A stretch of DNA of 64,000 nucleotides from Luteimonas gilva. GTDB taxonomy: Bacteria > Pseudomonadota > Gammaproteobacteria > Xanthomonadales > Xanthomonadaceae. Of this stretch, positions 8,495 to 19,757 are shown piece after piece (within the stretch, counting starts at the first letter, position 1; each line of letters opens with the position of its first letter). The DNA lies in the NCBI RefSeq assembly GCF_005239095.1, contig NZ_SZUA01000003.1:620001-684000 (forward strand). The letters are read 5' to 3'. The position numbers were made by a program, and so were the translations under genes. The notes under the pieces were generated by a model, which saw nothing but the letters and a program-made list of their open reading frames with translations, was not told the origin of the DNA and did not search any database.

Positions 8495-8985
8495 GCGCGG
8501 TCGCGGTCGATGCCGAACGCGACGCCGGCGGCGCCACCGCGCTGCGGCCGATGCGCGAGGACGATCTGGACGAAGTCATCGCGATCGAACAGCGCGCCTA
8601 TCCGTTCCCATGGACGCGCGGCATCCTGCGCGACTGCCTGCGCGCCGACTATCCGGCCTGGGTGCTGATCCAGCGCGATCGCATCATCGGCTACGGCGTG
8701 CTCAGCATCGCCGCCGACGAAGCGCATATCCTCAACATCTGCACCGCGCCGGAAGCGCAAGGCCGCGGCCACGGCCGCCGCCTGTTGCGCGCCTTGCTGC
8801 AGATCGCCCGCGGCCGCGGCGTGCGCCGCATGTTCCTGGAAGTGCGGCCGTCCAATCCGTACGCGATCGCGCTGTACCACGACGAAGGCTTCAACGAGAT
8901 CGGCCGCCGGCCGCGCTACTACCCGGCCAAGGACGGGCGCGAGGATGCGTTGGTGATGGCGATCGAGTTGTTTCCGGAAGAGTAG
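8491..8985 (+). CDS. rimI: ribosomal-protein-S18-alanine N-acetyltransferase
   Basis: GNAT enzyme that acetylates the N-terminal alanine of ribosomal protein S18 using acetyl-CoA. 164 residues. Visible: EQRAYPFPWTRG near 33-44, typical of RimI, acetyl-CoA loop Q90-G-R-G-H-G95, LEVRPSNPYAIALYHDEGF (117-134, with Glu and Tyr at catalytic positions) and RYYP near 142. ATG overlaps the upstream stop (ATGA). Last gene of pssA-holD-rimI, followed by palindromic repeats. Confidence 0.93.
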   Translation: MSAVAVDAERDAGGATALRPMREDDLDEVIAIEQRAYPFPWTRGILRDCLRADYPAWVLIQRDRIIGYGVLSIAADEAHILNICTAPEAQGRGHGRRLLRALLQIARGRGVRRMFLEVRPSNPYAIALYHDEGFNEIGRRPRYYPAKDGREDALVMAIELFPEE

Positions 8986-9013
8986 GCGGTCCCGAACGCC
9001 GCTGCTTTCGCTT

Positions 9014-9161
9014 TTGTAGAGCGGAGCTCGCTCCGCTGCTCTTGCCGTCGAGAGCGAGATTTGCCTCGCCGCTCTGGCGATCCCTCGGTAAGGGCGACAA
9101 AAAAACAGCGGGGCAAGCCCCGTTCTACAAAACCGAACAGCGGAGCAAGCTCCGCTCTACG
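9014..9161. repeat. GTAG-type palindrome cluster between rimI and valS
   Basis: Three related palindromes fill the gap between convergent genes: TGTAGAGCGGAGCTCGCTCC at 9014, a variant reading ACAGCGGGGCAAGCCCCGTT at about 9105, and ACAGCGGAGCAAGCTCCGCT at about 9137. The outer two face each other. The same unit occurs at 60498-60583 between ftsA and ftsZ. Confidence 0.8.
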
Positions 9162-9163
9162 AA

Positions 9164-12103
<2,940 letters not shown>

Positions 12104-12116
12104 CTTTTCTTTCGCT

Positions 12117-12190
12117 CGTCATTCCGGCGTAAGCCGGAATCCAGTGCCTTTGACTTTATAGCCGTCATTCCCGCGAAGGCGGGAATCCAG
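12117..12190. repeat. two CGTCATTCC-type palindromes upstream of valS
   Basis: Two tandem units, CGTCATTCCGGCGTAAGCCG at 12117 and CGTCATTCCCGCGAAGGCGG at 12163, each a hairpin ending GGAATCCAG. Relatives are at 35306-35403 and 38573-38604. Confidence 0.8.
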
Positions 12191-12214
12191 TGACTTTGGG
12201 CTCTCGGCCGCCAG

Positions 12215-12250
12215 GCCCTCACCCAACCCTCTCCCGCAAGCGGGAGAGGG
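12215..12250. repeat. CCCTCTCCCGC palindrome at the end of holC
   Basis: CCCTCTCCCGC, AA, GCGGGAGAGGG at 12227-12250, preceded by CCCTCACCCAA. The holC stop codon begins two bases beyond. It could act as a terminator-like hairpin for holC, but there is no T-run. The same core is found inside ftsQ at 59208-59231. Confidence 0.75.
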
Positions 12251-12251
12251 C

Positions 12252-12677
12252 TTACATGTCGTGCTTGTTCACTTCCAGCCCGCGCGCCTTGTACTGCGTC
12301 CAACGCTCCCGCAGCGGCCCGCGCGCCGACTCGTCCGCCGGCACGACTTCGAGCACGCGCTCGAAGCCGCCTTCCACCGCGCCGTCGCGCAGGTTGATCA
12401 CCAGCGGCCGCAGCGGCGCGTCGGTCTCGGGCGAAGCGATCAGCACCGGCGTCAATTCGTCCTCGTCGTCGGTGCCGGCGATCTGGTGCGGGATGTAGGC
12501 GTCGTCGTCGAACGCCCACAGCAATTCGTCCAGTTCTTCGGCCTGCGCGGCGTTGCGCGCCAGCACCAGGGTCCACAGGTTCGCGTCGTAGGCCTTGCGC
12601 GCGAGTTCGCACACCAGGCGCAGCGGCTCGGCTTTGAAGCGGTCCTTGGCGATCAGGTAGAAATCGGCGCGGGGCAT
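12252..12677 (-). CDS. holC: DNA polymerase III chi subunit
   Basis: Chi links single-strand-binding protein to the clamp loader through psi. 141 residues, near the E. coli length (147). N-terminal fold elements ADFYLIAKDRF and the stretch LARNAAQAEELDELLWAFDDDAYIPH carry the chi pattern; the C-terminus ends in a helix YKARGLEVNK. It sits between pepA and valS as in E. coli. Its likely partner psi is encoded about 4 kb away at 8237-8494. Confidence 0.93.
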   Translation of the reverse strand: MPRADFYLIAKDRFKAEPLRLVCELARKAYDANLWTLVLARNAAQAEELDELLWAFDDDAYIPHQIAGTDDEDELTPVLIASPETDAPLRPLVINLRDGAVEGGFERVLEVVPADESARGPLRERWTQYKARGLEVNKHDM

Positions 12678-12687
12678 GGGGGGACAG

Positions 12688-12770
12688 GAACTAGTGGTTA
12701 GGAACTAGGAACTAGTGAGGACGCGTTGCTTTCTCTAGTTCCTAGTTTCTCTTTACTAGTTTCTCGCTCC
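12688..12770. repeat. ACTAG-rich palindromic repeat overlapping the pepA stop codon
   Basis: GGAACTAGTGGTTAGGAACT and nearby AACTAG copies face CTAGTTCCTAGTTTCTC at 12735-12751 and ACTAGTTTCTC at 12755-12765. The right arm runs into pepA: its stop codon (TAG, 12756-12758) and last codons (A-R-N) lie in the repeat. The sequence is AT-rich compared with its surroundings and unlike the other families here. Confidence 0.65.
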
Positions 12771-14249
12771 TCCCGCCCGATCCATCAGCCACTGCGACAG
12801 CAATCCGACCGGCCGTCCCGTCGCCATGCCGCGCTTGCCGTCGTCGTTGGCCACGCCGGCGATGTCCAGATGCGCCCAGCGTTGGCCTTCGGCGAAGCGC
12901 GCCAGGAAGCAGCCGGCGGTGATCGCGCCGGCCCAGCGGCCGCCGATGTTGTAGACGTCGGCGAAGCTGGAATCCAGCAGGGTCTGGTATTCGTCCCACA
13001 GCGGCAGGCGCCAGGCGCGGTCGAACACGTTCTCGCCGGCGTCGAGCAGTTCGCCCGACAGGTCGTCGTGCTTGCTCATCAGGCCGGCGGCGTATTTGCC
13101 CAGCGCGACGACGCAAGCGCCGGTCAGCGTGGCCACGTCGATCAGCGCCTGCGGTTCGAAGCGCTGCGCGTAAGTCAGCGCGTCGCACAGGATCAAGCGG
13201 CCCTCGGCATCGGTGTTGCCGACTTCGATGGTCTTGCCCGACATCGACGTGAGCACGTCGCTGGGGCGGTAGCTGTTGCCGTCGGGCATGTTCTCCACCG
13301 CCGGCACGATCGCCACCAAATTGATCGGCAACCGCAGGCCGACCGCCGACACGAACGCGCCCATCACGGTGGCCGCGCCGCACATGTCGTACTTCATCTC
13401 CTCGATGCCGCCTTGCACCTTCAGATTGATGCCGCCGGTGTCGAAGGTGATGCCCTTGCCGACCAGCACGAAGGGCTTGGCGTCGCCCCCGTTGTTCCAC
13501 TTCAGCACGATGAGCTTGGGCGGATTGGCCGAGCCTTGCGACACGGCCAGCAGCGAGCCCATGCCCAGCGCCTGCATCTGTTCGCGGTCCAGCACTTCGC
13601 ATTCGGCCCGATCAAAACGCTCGGCGAAGGATTGCGCCTGCTGGGCGAGATAAGCCGGGTTGCAGACGTTCGGCGGCAGGTTGCCGAGCTCGCGAGCGAA
13701 CGCGACGCCGGCGGCGATGGCCTTGCCGTGCGCCAGCGCTTGCGCGTCGTCGCCGGCGATCGCCAGCTTCTTCAGTCCGGAGTCGTCCTTCTTCGCCTTG
13801 TTCGCGTCGCCGAGGGTCGCGGTGTAGCGATAAGTCGCGTGGCTGGCGGCGATCGCGGCCTGGCGGATGTTCCAGGCCGAGTCGCGGCCGAGCACGTCGA
13901 CTTCGGAGATCGTGAACAGCGCGTCGTCGGCCGCCCCGGCCTTGAGCGCGCGGGCGGCGTCGCCGACCGCCTTCAAGTACTGCGGCACGCCGAACTTGGC
14001 CGCTTCGCCCAGGCCGACCACCAGCACGCGCGGCGCGGTCACGCCGGGCAAGTCGTGGAGCAGGGCGGTCTTGCCGGTCTTGCCGGAGATGTCGCCGCGT
14101 TCGATCAGGGCGGTCAGGCGGCCGCCGCTGGCGGCGTTCAGCGCCTGCGCGGCGGGGGTGAGCGTATTGTCGGCATAGGCGCCGACCACCACGCAGCCGG
14201 TCTGCGCGGTCGCAGCGGCGTCGCGGTTCAGTTCCAATTCGAGGGTCAT
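12756..14249 (-). CDS. pepA: leucyl aminopeptidase (M17)
   Basis: Cytosolic two-metal aminopeptidase; in E. coli PepA also binds DNA as an accessory factor of XerCD recombination at cer. 497 residues. The M17 signatures are clear: [15 protein letters not shown] with the metal-binding Lys and Asp, and [14 protein letters not shown] with the Asp/Glu ligands and catalytic Arg. ATG at 14249 follows family N-termini. The last codons and stop overlap an ACTAG-rich palindrome, so the C-terminal A-R-N may be repeat-derived. Divergent from lptF, as in E. coli. Confidence 0.95.
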   Translation of the reverse strand: MTLELELNRDAAATAQTGCVVVGAYADNTLTPAAQALNAASGGRLTALIERGDISGKTGKTALLHDLPGVTAPRVLVVGLGEAAKFGVPQYLKAVGDAARALKAGAADDALFTISEVDVLGRDSAWNIRQAAIAASHATYRYTATLGDANKAKKDDSGLKKLAIAGDDAQALAHGKAIAAGVAFARELGNLPPNVCNPAYLAQQAQSFAERFDRAECEVLDREQMQALGMGSLLAVSQGSANPPKLIVLKWNNGGDAKPFVLVGKGITFDTGGINLKVQGGIEEMKYDMCGAATVMGAFVSAVGLRLPINLVAIVPAVENMPDGNSYRPSDVLTSMSGKTIEVGNTDAEGRLILCDALTYAQRFEPQALIDVATLTGACVVALGKYAAGLMSKHDDLSGELLDAGENVFDRAWRLPLWDEYQTLLDSSFADVYNIGGRWAGAITAGCFLARFAEGQRWAHLDIAGVANDDGKRGMATGRPVGLLSQWLMDRAGGARN

Positions 14250-14483
14250 CAAACAGATTCCGTCAGTGATTCCGTACAATCGTTCGGCGTTTCCGGCGGC
14301 TTGCGCCCGGCTGGGCCGACGAGAACGTTCGAGTTTATCAGGGCGGGCCGCCCTGAGACGGCGCGAGCGGCCGTTGCGCCGCCGGAAGAACGCGTAAACG
14401 CCTGATCCGGCAGGAAGCCCCACCGGTTCCGGCCCGCCACCGAAAACGGGCCGGATGCCCGTCCCTCCGCCCAACGAGCGCCG
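14250..14483. promoter_or_regulatory. divergent pepA / lptF intergenic region
   Basis: 234 bases between the divergent starts. On the minus strand a direct repeat ACGGAATC-(4 bases)-ACGGAATC lies just ahead of the pepA ATG. GATAAACT at about 14334-14341 (minus) is a possible -10. I could not pair a convincing -35 for either gene. No gene is seen here. Confidence 0.35.
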
Positions 14484-15566
14484 ATGCCCCAACTGGACCG
14501 CTATCTGTTCCGCGAGTTCGCCCAGTCCATCTTCGCGGCGTTGGTGGTGCTGATGATGGTCAGCCTGGGCGGCATCTTCGCCGACGTGCTGGGCGACATC
14601 GCCCGCGGCAAGCTGCCGGCGGTGATGATGCTCTCGCAGCTCGGCTTGCAGGTCGTGAAGTGGATGCCGCTGATCCTGCCCCTGGCCTTGATGCTGGGCT
14701 TGCTGCTCTCGCTGGGGCGGATGTACCGCGACTCGGAGATGCCGGTGCTGGCCGCGGTCGGCGTGGGGCCCAAGCGCCTGATGCGTCCGCTGCTGCTGGC
14801 CGGCGCGCCGGTGCTGGCGGTGATCGCCTCCTGCTCGTTGTGGCTGGGCCCCTGGGCCGACCGCTATTCGCACAAGATGGTCGAAGAGGCGAACCGCAGC
14901 CTGCTGCTCGTCGGCATGGAACCCGGGCGCTTCACCGAATTGCCGGGCGGCGGCGGCATCGTCTACCTCGGCAGCATGTCGTCGGACGGCACGCGCTTCA
15001 GCCGGATCTTCGTCTACCGCCAGCACAACGACCGGATGGACGTGACCACGGCCAACCACGGCGGCCTGTCGTTGCAGGGCGACCGCGAACGCTATCTGCG
15101 CTTGGAAGACGGCTTCCAGGTGGAAGGGCCGGTCGGCGCCGGCCTCGATTACCGGATGATGCGCTACGCCGGCAACGAACTGCGCATGCCCGATCGCGAC
15201 GACACCCGCGACGAAGAAGATCCCGAATTGATGCCGACCCTGGACCTGTTCGGCGACGAGCGCCGGGATGCGCATGCGCAGATCCATTGGCGGATCGCGC
15301 CGCCGCTGATGGCTTTCGCGCTGATGCTGCTGGCGGTGCCGCTGGCGCGCAGTTCGCCGCGGCAGGCGCGTTACGGACGCATCGCGATCGGCTTCCTCGG
15401 CTACATGGTCAGCGTCAACTTGATGATGCTGGGCACGCGCTGGTTGGCGGACGGCAAGCTGCCGATGTTCCTGGGCTTGTGGTGGCTGCTGCTGCCGGTG
15501 CTGGTGCTGGCGGTGTGGCTGTACTCGCGCGACGGCCGCTTCTGGCGCAAGAGGCGCCCGGCATGA
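14484..15566 (+). CDS. lptF: LptF, permease of the LPS export ABC transporter
   Basis: Inner-membrane half-permease of LptB2FG, which extracts lipopolysaccharide and feeds it to the Lpt bridge. 360 residues with the YjgP/YjgQ fold: [17 protein letters not shown] opening, three N-terminal membrane helices, a periplasmic beta-jellyroll at about 140-265, then three C-terminal helices ([17 protein letters not shown]). Overlaps lptG by ATGA, so coupled. The layout divergent to pepA is conserved in Gammaproteobacteria. LptA, B and C are not in this window. Confidence 0.95.
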   Translation: MPQLDRYLFREFAQSIFAALVVLMMVSLGGIFADVLGDIARGKLPAVMMLSQLGLQVVKWMPLILPLALMLGLLLSLGRMYRDSEMPVLAAVGVGPKRLMRPLLLAGAPVLAVIASCSLWLGPWADRYSHKMVEEANRSLLLVGMEPGRFTELPGGGGIVYLGSMSSDGTRFSRIFVYRQHNDRMDVTTANHGGLSLQGDRERYLRLEDGFQVEGPVGAGLDYRMMRYAGNELRMPDRDDTRDEEDPELMPTLDLFGDERRDAHAQIHWRIAPPLMAFALMLLAVPLARSSPRQARYGRIAIGFLGYMVSVNLMMLGTRWLADGKLPMFLGLWWLLLPVLVLAVWLYSRDGRFWRKRRPA

Positions 15567-16666
15567 GACCGTTCCCCAAACTGCACGATCTGTACATCGG
15601 CCGGGTGGTGCTGAGCACGGTGCTGCTTACCTGGATGGTGCTGCTGGGCCTGGATTTCATCCTCGGCGGCCTGGTGCCGCAGATCAGCGATCTGGGCAAG
15701 GGCGACTACGACTTCTTCACCGCGCTGACCACGGTGAGCTACACCTTGCCGCGCCGCGCCTACACCTTGTTTCCGACCGCGGCGGTGATCGGTTCGCTGA
15801 TGGGCTTGGGCCAGCTTGCGGCCAGTTCCGAACTCACCGCGCTGCGCGCGCTGGGCCTGTCGCGGCGGCGCCTTAGCATGGCCGTGGCGCTATCGCTGGC
15901 GCTGCTGACCGCGCTGATGGTGCTCAACGGCGAAACCTTGGCGCCGTGGGCGCAGCGGCGCGCGGATGCGGTCAAGGCTTCGGCGAAATCCAAAGACCTG
16001 ATCGTGGCCCAGTACACCGGCTTGTGGGCGCGCGAGGGCGATATTTTCCTCAATGCACAGACCGGGCAGGAACGCAGCGATGGCGACGATCGCTGGCTCG
16101 AATTGCGCGACGTGCGTTTGTACGAGTTTTCCAAGGAAGGCCGGCTGCAGTCGCTGGCGCATGCCGCGGTCGCCGAGCACCGTCCCGGCGGTTGGCTGCT
16201 GCGCGATGTCGAACGCACGCGTTTCGAAGCCAAATCGGTGGTCCGCACCCAAGTCCCGGAAGAACGCTGGGAGTCCAAGCTCGACGACTCGGCGCTGGCC
16301 GCCAGCGTGGCCAGGCCGCGCTATCTGAGTTCGGCTTCGTTGCGCGAGAGCATCAATTACCGCAAGCGCAACGGTTTGGACGCCAGCGAGTTCGAGCAGC
16401 ACTATTGGTCGCGCTGGTTCTATCCGCTGAACGTGCTGGCGCTGTGCCTGGCGGCGATCCCGTTCGCCTTCGGCACCTTGCGCAGCGGCGGCCTGGGCAA
16501 GCGCCTGTTCGTCGGCATCGTGTTCGCGCTGGGATTCTGGATGCTGCAGGAACAGTTCGTGCAATTGGCCGGCGTGTTCAAGTTCGACTTCCGGCTCGCT
16601 TATTTGCTGCCGTCGGTGGTGATGCTGGCGATATCGGCTTATCTGTTCCGGCGCCGTTCGGGCTGA
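15563..16666 (+). CDS. lptG: LptG, permease of the LPS export ABC transporter
   Basis: Partner of LptF in the LPS transporter. 367 residues from an ATG overlapping the lptF stop. Same architecture: [18 protein letters not shown] opening, helices, [13 protein letters not shown] coupling-helix region (the segment that touches LptB), a periplasmic jellyroll at about 130-260, and closing helices with [15 protein letters not shown]. Ends FRRRSG, followed by a palindrome pair before a convergent RDD gene. Confidence 0.95.
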   Translation: MRPFPKLHDLYIGRVVLSTVLLTWMVLLGLDFILGGLVPQISDLGKGDYDFFTALTTVSYTLPRRAYTLFPTAAVIGSLMGLGQLAASSELTALRALGLSRRRLSMAVALSLALLTALMVLNGETLAPWAQRRADAVKASAKSKDLIVAQYTGLWAREGDIFLNAQTGQERSDGDDRWLELRDVRLYEFSKEGRLQSLAHAAVAEHRPGGWLLRDVERTRFEAKSVVRTQVPEERWESKLDDSALAASVARPRYLSSASLRESINYRKRNGLDASEFEQHYWSRWFYPLNVLALCLAAIPFAFGTLRSGGLGKRLFVGIVFALGFWMLQEQFVQLAGVFKFDFRLAYLLPSVVMLAISAYLFRRRSG

Positions 16667-16684
16667 TTTGTGCGGCACCGCTTC

Positions 16685-16768
16685 TTGTAGAGTCGAGCCG
16701 GCTCGACTGCTTTTTGATTTTCTCTCGGCATTGAAAATAAGAGCAGTCGAGCCGGCTCGACTCTACGA
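16685..16768. repeat. GTAG-type paired palindrome between lptG and RDD gene
   Basis: Arms TTGTAGAGTCGAGCCGGCTC at 16685 and the facing copy GCAGTCGAGCCGGCTCGACT at 16743 enclose about 32 bases. A single unit of the same type is at 18254-18282. Sits between convergent genes. Confidence 0.8.
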
Positions 16769-16774
16769 AGCGAG

Positions 16775-17245
16775 TCAGCGCTTAGGTTCGCGGATCAGCC
16801 GAGTGCCGCTGGCGCGGTCGTGCCAGGTCAAGCGGCCGCGATCGATCCAAGCCCACCAGAAGCCCAATCCGCCGAGCAGCAGCGACAAGGTCGCGACCGC
16901 GTAGCGCAACCACAACGCACGCCAAGCGGGGCGCCCGCCATCGGCCGTCGTCAGGCGCAATCGCCACGGCCGCATGCCCAAGGTCTGTCCGCCGCGGCGC
17001 CAGCTGACGGTCGCGTAAGCGCCGGTCAGCAGCCAGCACACGATCCACAATTCGATCTGCAGCGCGCTGAGCGGCGCGATGTTCTGCCGCGGCGCATGCC
17101 CGGCCACGGTGTAGCCGACGGTGAAGACGAGCGAGGCGAGCATCCACAGCGCCAGCGCCGGCCAGAAATCGTAGAGCAGGGCGAGCAGGCGCCAGCCGAT
17201 CAGCGCGCGCGGTTTCGGCGGAAGGGGCGAATCGCGGGTTTCCAT
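16775..17245 (-). CDS. RDD family membrane protein
   Basis: 156-residue protein with about four membrane helices, of the RDD family (unknown role; some members act in ion transport). Recognised by the opening IGWRLLALLYDFWPAL with the family Arg and Asp, the central GQTLGMRPWRLRL and the closing LTWHDRASGTRLI. No operon partner on this strand; 47 bases separate its start from the divergent xerD start. Function not predictable from context. Confidence 0.85.
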   Translation of the reverse strand: METRDSPLPPKPRALIGWRLLALLYDFWPALALWMLASLVFTVGYTVAGHAPRQNIAPLSALQIELWIVCWLLTGAYATVSWRRGGQTLGMRPWRLRLTTADGGRPAWRALWLRYAVATLSLLLGGLGFWWAWIDRGRLTWHDRASGTRLIREPKR

Positions 17246-17292
17246 AGCCCGCCAGCATAGCCGGGCGCGGCGCGCATCGCTAAGCTGCCGGC

Positions 17293-18246
17293 ATGGTTTC
17301 CCGCACGCCCGCCGACCGGCGCCGATCGGTCAACGCATTGCCGCCGGTGCCGGATGCGGACGACGCGGCGATCGCCGCCTTCATCGACGCGACCTGGGCC
17401 GAAAGCGGCTTGGCGCGCAGCTCGCTCGACAGCTATCGGCGCGATTTGGAAGGCTTCGCGCGCTGGCGCGAAGGCCGCGGCGGCGGTTTGGCCGGCGCCG
17501 ACCGCGCCGCGTTGTTCGAATATCTGGCCTGGCGTTCGCGCGAAGGCTATTCGGCGCGCAGCAACGCGCGTTTGCTGTCGTCGTTGCGCGCTTTCTTCGC
17601 TTATCGATTGCGCCGCGGCGACCGCGGCGACGATCCGACCGCGCTGCTGGATCCGCCCAAGCTGCCGCGATCGCTGCCCAAGGCCTTGGCCGAAAGCCAG
17701 ATCGACGCGCTGCTGGCCGCGCCGGACGTCGATTCGCCGCTGGGCCTGCGCGACCGCGCCATGCTCGAGCTGATGTACGCCTGCGGCCTGCGCGTGAGCG
17801 AGCTGGTCGGCTTGCCCGCGACCGCGCTGAACTTGCGCCAGGGCGTGCTGCGGGTGATGGGCAAAGGCAGCAAGGAACGCCTGGTGCCGCTGGGCGAGGA
17901 GGCGCAGCACTGGCTTGAGCGCTATCTCGCGCAATCGCGGCCCGTATTAGCGGGCAAGCGCAGCGTCGCTGCCCTGTTCGTCGGCAGCGGCGGCGAGCCG
18001 CCTTCGCGGCAGCAGTTCTGGCAGTTGGTCAAGCGTTACGCCGGCGCGGCCGGGATCGATCCGGCCAAGATCAGCCCGCACGGCTTGCGCCACAGTTTCG
18101 CAACGCACCTGCTCAACCGCGGCGCCGATCTGCGCGCGCTGCAGATGCTGCTGGGCCATAGTTCGCTGTCGACGACGCAGATCTATACCTTGGTGGCCCG
18201 CGAACACCTGAAACAGCTTCACGCCAAACATCACCCGCGCGGCTGA
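17293..18246 (+). CDS. xerD: tyrosine recombinase XerD
   Basis: Site-specific recombinase that with XerC resolves chromosome dimers at dif. 317 residues: N-terminal SAM-like domain to about 120, catalytic domain after. The active site is complete: Arg167 (CGLRVSEL), His263 and Arg266 (HGLRH), His289 (LLGHSSL) and nucleophile Tyr298 (TTQIYT). XerD rather than XerC is inferred from dsbC following it, the usual order. No dif-like site is seen in this window. Confidence 0.93.
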   Translation: MVSRTPADRRRSVNALPPVPDADDAAIAAFIDATWAESGLARSSLDSYRRDLEGFARWREGRGGGLAGADRAALFEYLAWRSREGYSARSNARLLSSLRAFFAYRLRRGDRGDDPTALLDPPKLPRSLPKALAESQIDALLAAPDVDSPLGLRDRAMLELMYACGLRVSELVGLPATALNLRQGVLRVMGKGSKERLVPLGEEAQHWLERYLAQSRPVLAGKRSVAALFVGSGGEPPSRQQFWQLVKRYAGAAGIDPAKISPHGLRHSFATHLLNRGADLRALQMLLGHSSLSTTQIYTLVAREHLKQLHAKHHPRG

Positions 18247-18253
18247 CCGCTTT

Positions 18254-18282
18254 TTGTAGAGTCGAGCAGGCTCGACTCTACG
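18254..18282. repeat. single GTAG-type palindrome after xerD
   Basis: One compact hairpin, TGTAGAGTCGAGCAGGCTCG and its complement CTCTACG, preceded by a short T-run. It could also serve as a terminator between xerD and dsbC. Confidence 0.7.
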
Positions 18283-18394
18283 GCCCGCAAGGCCGAAACC
18301 GGGCCCGGAATGCGTGATCCCATCTATGCGAAAATCCCGAACCAACCCCGCCCGCCGCGGTCCAACCCGGCCTCCTGAACGGAAAATCCTCACG

Positions 18395-19222
18395 ATGAAG
18401 CGTTTCACCGCCGCCGCGCTGCTGGGTGCGATCAGTGTGTCCGCTTGCGCGCAATCGCAGGCCCCGGCGCCCGCCGCCGGCAAACCCGTGACGGCCGCCG
18501 CCGCCGCGCCGGCCGGCACGGCGCCCAAGGTCGCGCCGGGTTCGGCCGACGCGCGCGCGATCGCCGCGATCCGCGCGCTAAACCAGCAGGTGCCCATCGA
18601 CAAGATCGGCGCCGCGCCGATGTCCGGTTTCCGCGAAGCCATCGTCGGCGGCAAGACCTTGTTCATCACCGACGACGGCAAGTACATGATCCAAGGCTCC
18701 CTGTACGACATGCAGGCCAAGAAGGATCTCAGCGAGGCCAGCGTGTCGGCGCTGCGCAAGGAACTGCTGAAGCAGGTGCCGGTGCGCGACCGCATCGTGT
18801 TCGCGCCGGCCAACCCGAAGTACACGTTGAGCGTGTTCACCGACGTCGAGTGCGGCTATTGCCGCAAGATGCACAGCGAGATCGCCGAGTACAACCGGGA
18901 GGGCATCGAAATCCAGTACCTCGCGTTCCCGCGCATGGGCCTGGGCACCGACGACCACAAGAAGATGATCGCGGTGTGGTGCTCGGCCGACCGCAAGCAA
19001 GCGCTGACCGCCGCGAAGTCGGGCAAGGCGCTGCCGATGAAGAACTGCACGAATCCGGTATCGATGGAATACGACATCGGCCAGCGCGCCGGCCTCACCG
19101 GCACGCCGATGATCATCACCGCCGACGGCGAGCAGGTGCCCGGTTACATGCCGCCGAAGGAACTGAAAGCCTATCTGGACGGACTGGCCAAGCCCGAAGC
19201 GAAAACCGCGGCCAAGAGCTGA
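18395..19222 (+). CDS. dsbC: DsbC-type thiol:disulfide interchange protein
   Basis: Periplasmic disulfide isomerase, kept reduced by DsbD. 275 residues. The thioredoxin-fold active site is C153-G-Y-C156 (TDVECGYCRKMH), followed by the conserved ITADGEQVPGY near the C-terminus; a DsbC dimerisation region spans about 60-125. The leader ends V-S-A-C-A, so Cys19 could be a lipidation site, unlike soluble E. coli DsbC, though ordinary cleavage after A-C-A is also possible. ATG at 18395 begins the signal peptide (MKRFTAAALLGA); an upstream in-frame start at 18314 adds a charged leader and is rejected. Confidence 0.92.
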   Translation: MKRFTAAALLGAISVSACAQSQAPAPAAGKPVTAAAAAPAGTAPKVAPGSADARAIAAIRALNQQVPIDKIGAAPMSGFREAIVGGKTLFITDDGKYMIQGSLYDMQAKKDLSEASVSALRKELLKQVPVRDRIVFAPANPKYTLSVFTDVECGYCRKMHSEIAEYNREGIEIQYLAFPRMGLGTDDHKKMIAVWCSADRKQALTAAKSGKALPMKNCTNPVSMEYDIGQRAGLTGTPMIITADGEQVPGYMPPKELKAYLDGLAKPEAKTAAKS

Positions 19223-19246
19223 TCCAAGAATTTGGAGCATCGCGGC

Positions 19247-19678
19247 ATGAAACGCATCGCGTTATCGACCGCGGTCGGCTTGGTTTTCGCAGCGCCGGCG
19301 ATGGCGAGCGACGTGGACGCCGGCATCGCGGCCGCGATCAAGACCTACGACGAGACTTGGGATCGAAAGGATCTGGCCGGGCTGGAAGCGGTGCTGGCGC
19401 CGGAGTACGTGTACTTCAGCTCCAAGGGCGGCGTGCTGTCGCGCCAACAATGGTTGGACCGGTTGTCCAACGCCACCTACCGGCTCGATTCGACCGAGCG
19501 CGGCGAGATGGACGCCCACGTCAGCGGCACGGCGGCCGTGGTCGGCACGCGCTGGAAGGGCCACGGTACGTCCAAAGGCAAACCTTTCCGCGACGATCAG
19601 CGTTGCAGCATGGCGCTGACCAAAGCCAGCGGCGAATGGAAAGTCCTGTCGGAGCATTGCACGCAGATCGTGCCCTGA
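19247..19678 (+). CDS. secreted SnoaL/NTF2-like (DUF4440-type) protein
   Basis: 143-residue exported protein. Signal peptide [20 protein letters not shown], cleaved before SDVD. The mature part ([32 protein letters not shown]) has the helix-then-sheet pattern of the NTF2-like DUF4440/SnoaL group, which includes small ligand-binding proteins and enzymes. Two Cys are present in the mature part. The start is 24 bases after dsbC, so it may be co-transcribed with it; whether DsbC acts on it is speculation. Function unknown. Confidence 0.75.
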   Translation: MKRIALSTAVGLVFAAPAMASDVDAGIAAAIKTYDETWDRKDLAGLEAVLAPEYVYFSSKGGVLSRQQWLDRLSNATYRLDSTERGEMDAHVSGTAAVVGTRWKGHGTSKGKPFRDDQRCSMALTKASGEWKVLSEHCTQIVP

Positions 19679-19699
19679 TCGCCGCTTTTCCGGTTCCGG

Positions 19700-19729
19700 C
19701 GGACAGGCCGCCGCCGGCCCGGCTACAAT
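19700..19729 (+). promoter_or_regulatory. candidate promoter for purL
   Basis: CGGACA (19700-19705), an 18-base spacer and TACAAT (19724-19729), 28 bases before the purL ATG. Four of six -35 bases and five of six -10 bases match the sigma-70 consensus. The GGCTACAAT context resembles the GGCTAGAAT before nrdR. Confidence 0.5.
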
Positions 19730-19757
19730 AGGCGCCCGTTCCTCGATCTATCCGGAC

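Noticed and set aside
17246-17292. dif-like site beside xerD
   Set aside because: The 47 bases between the RDD gene and xerD have no 28-base dif-like palindrome.
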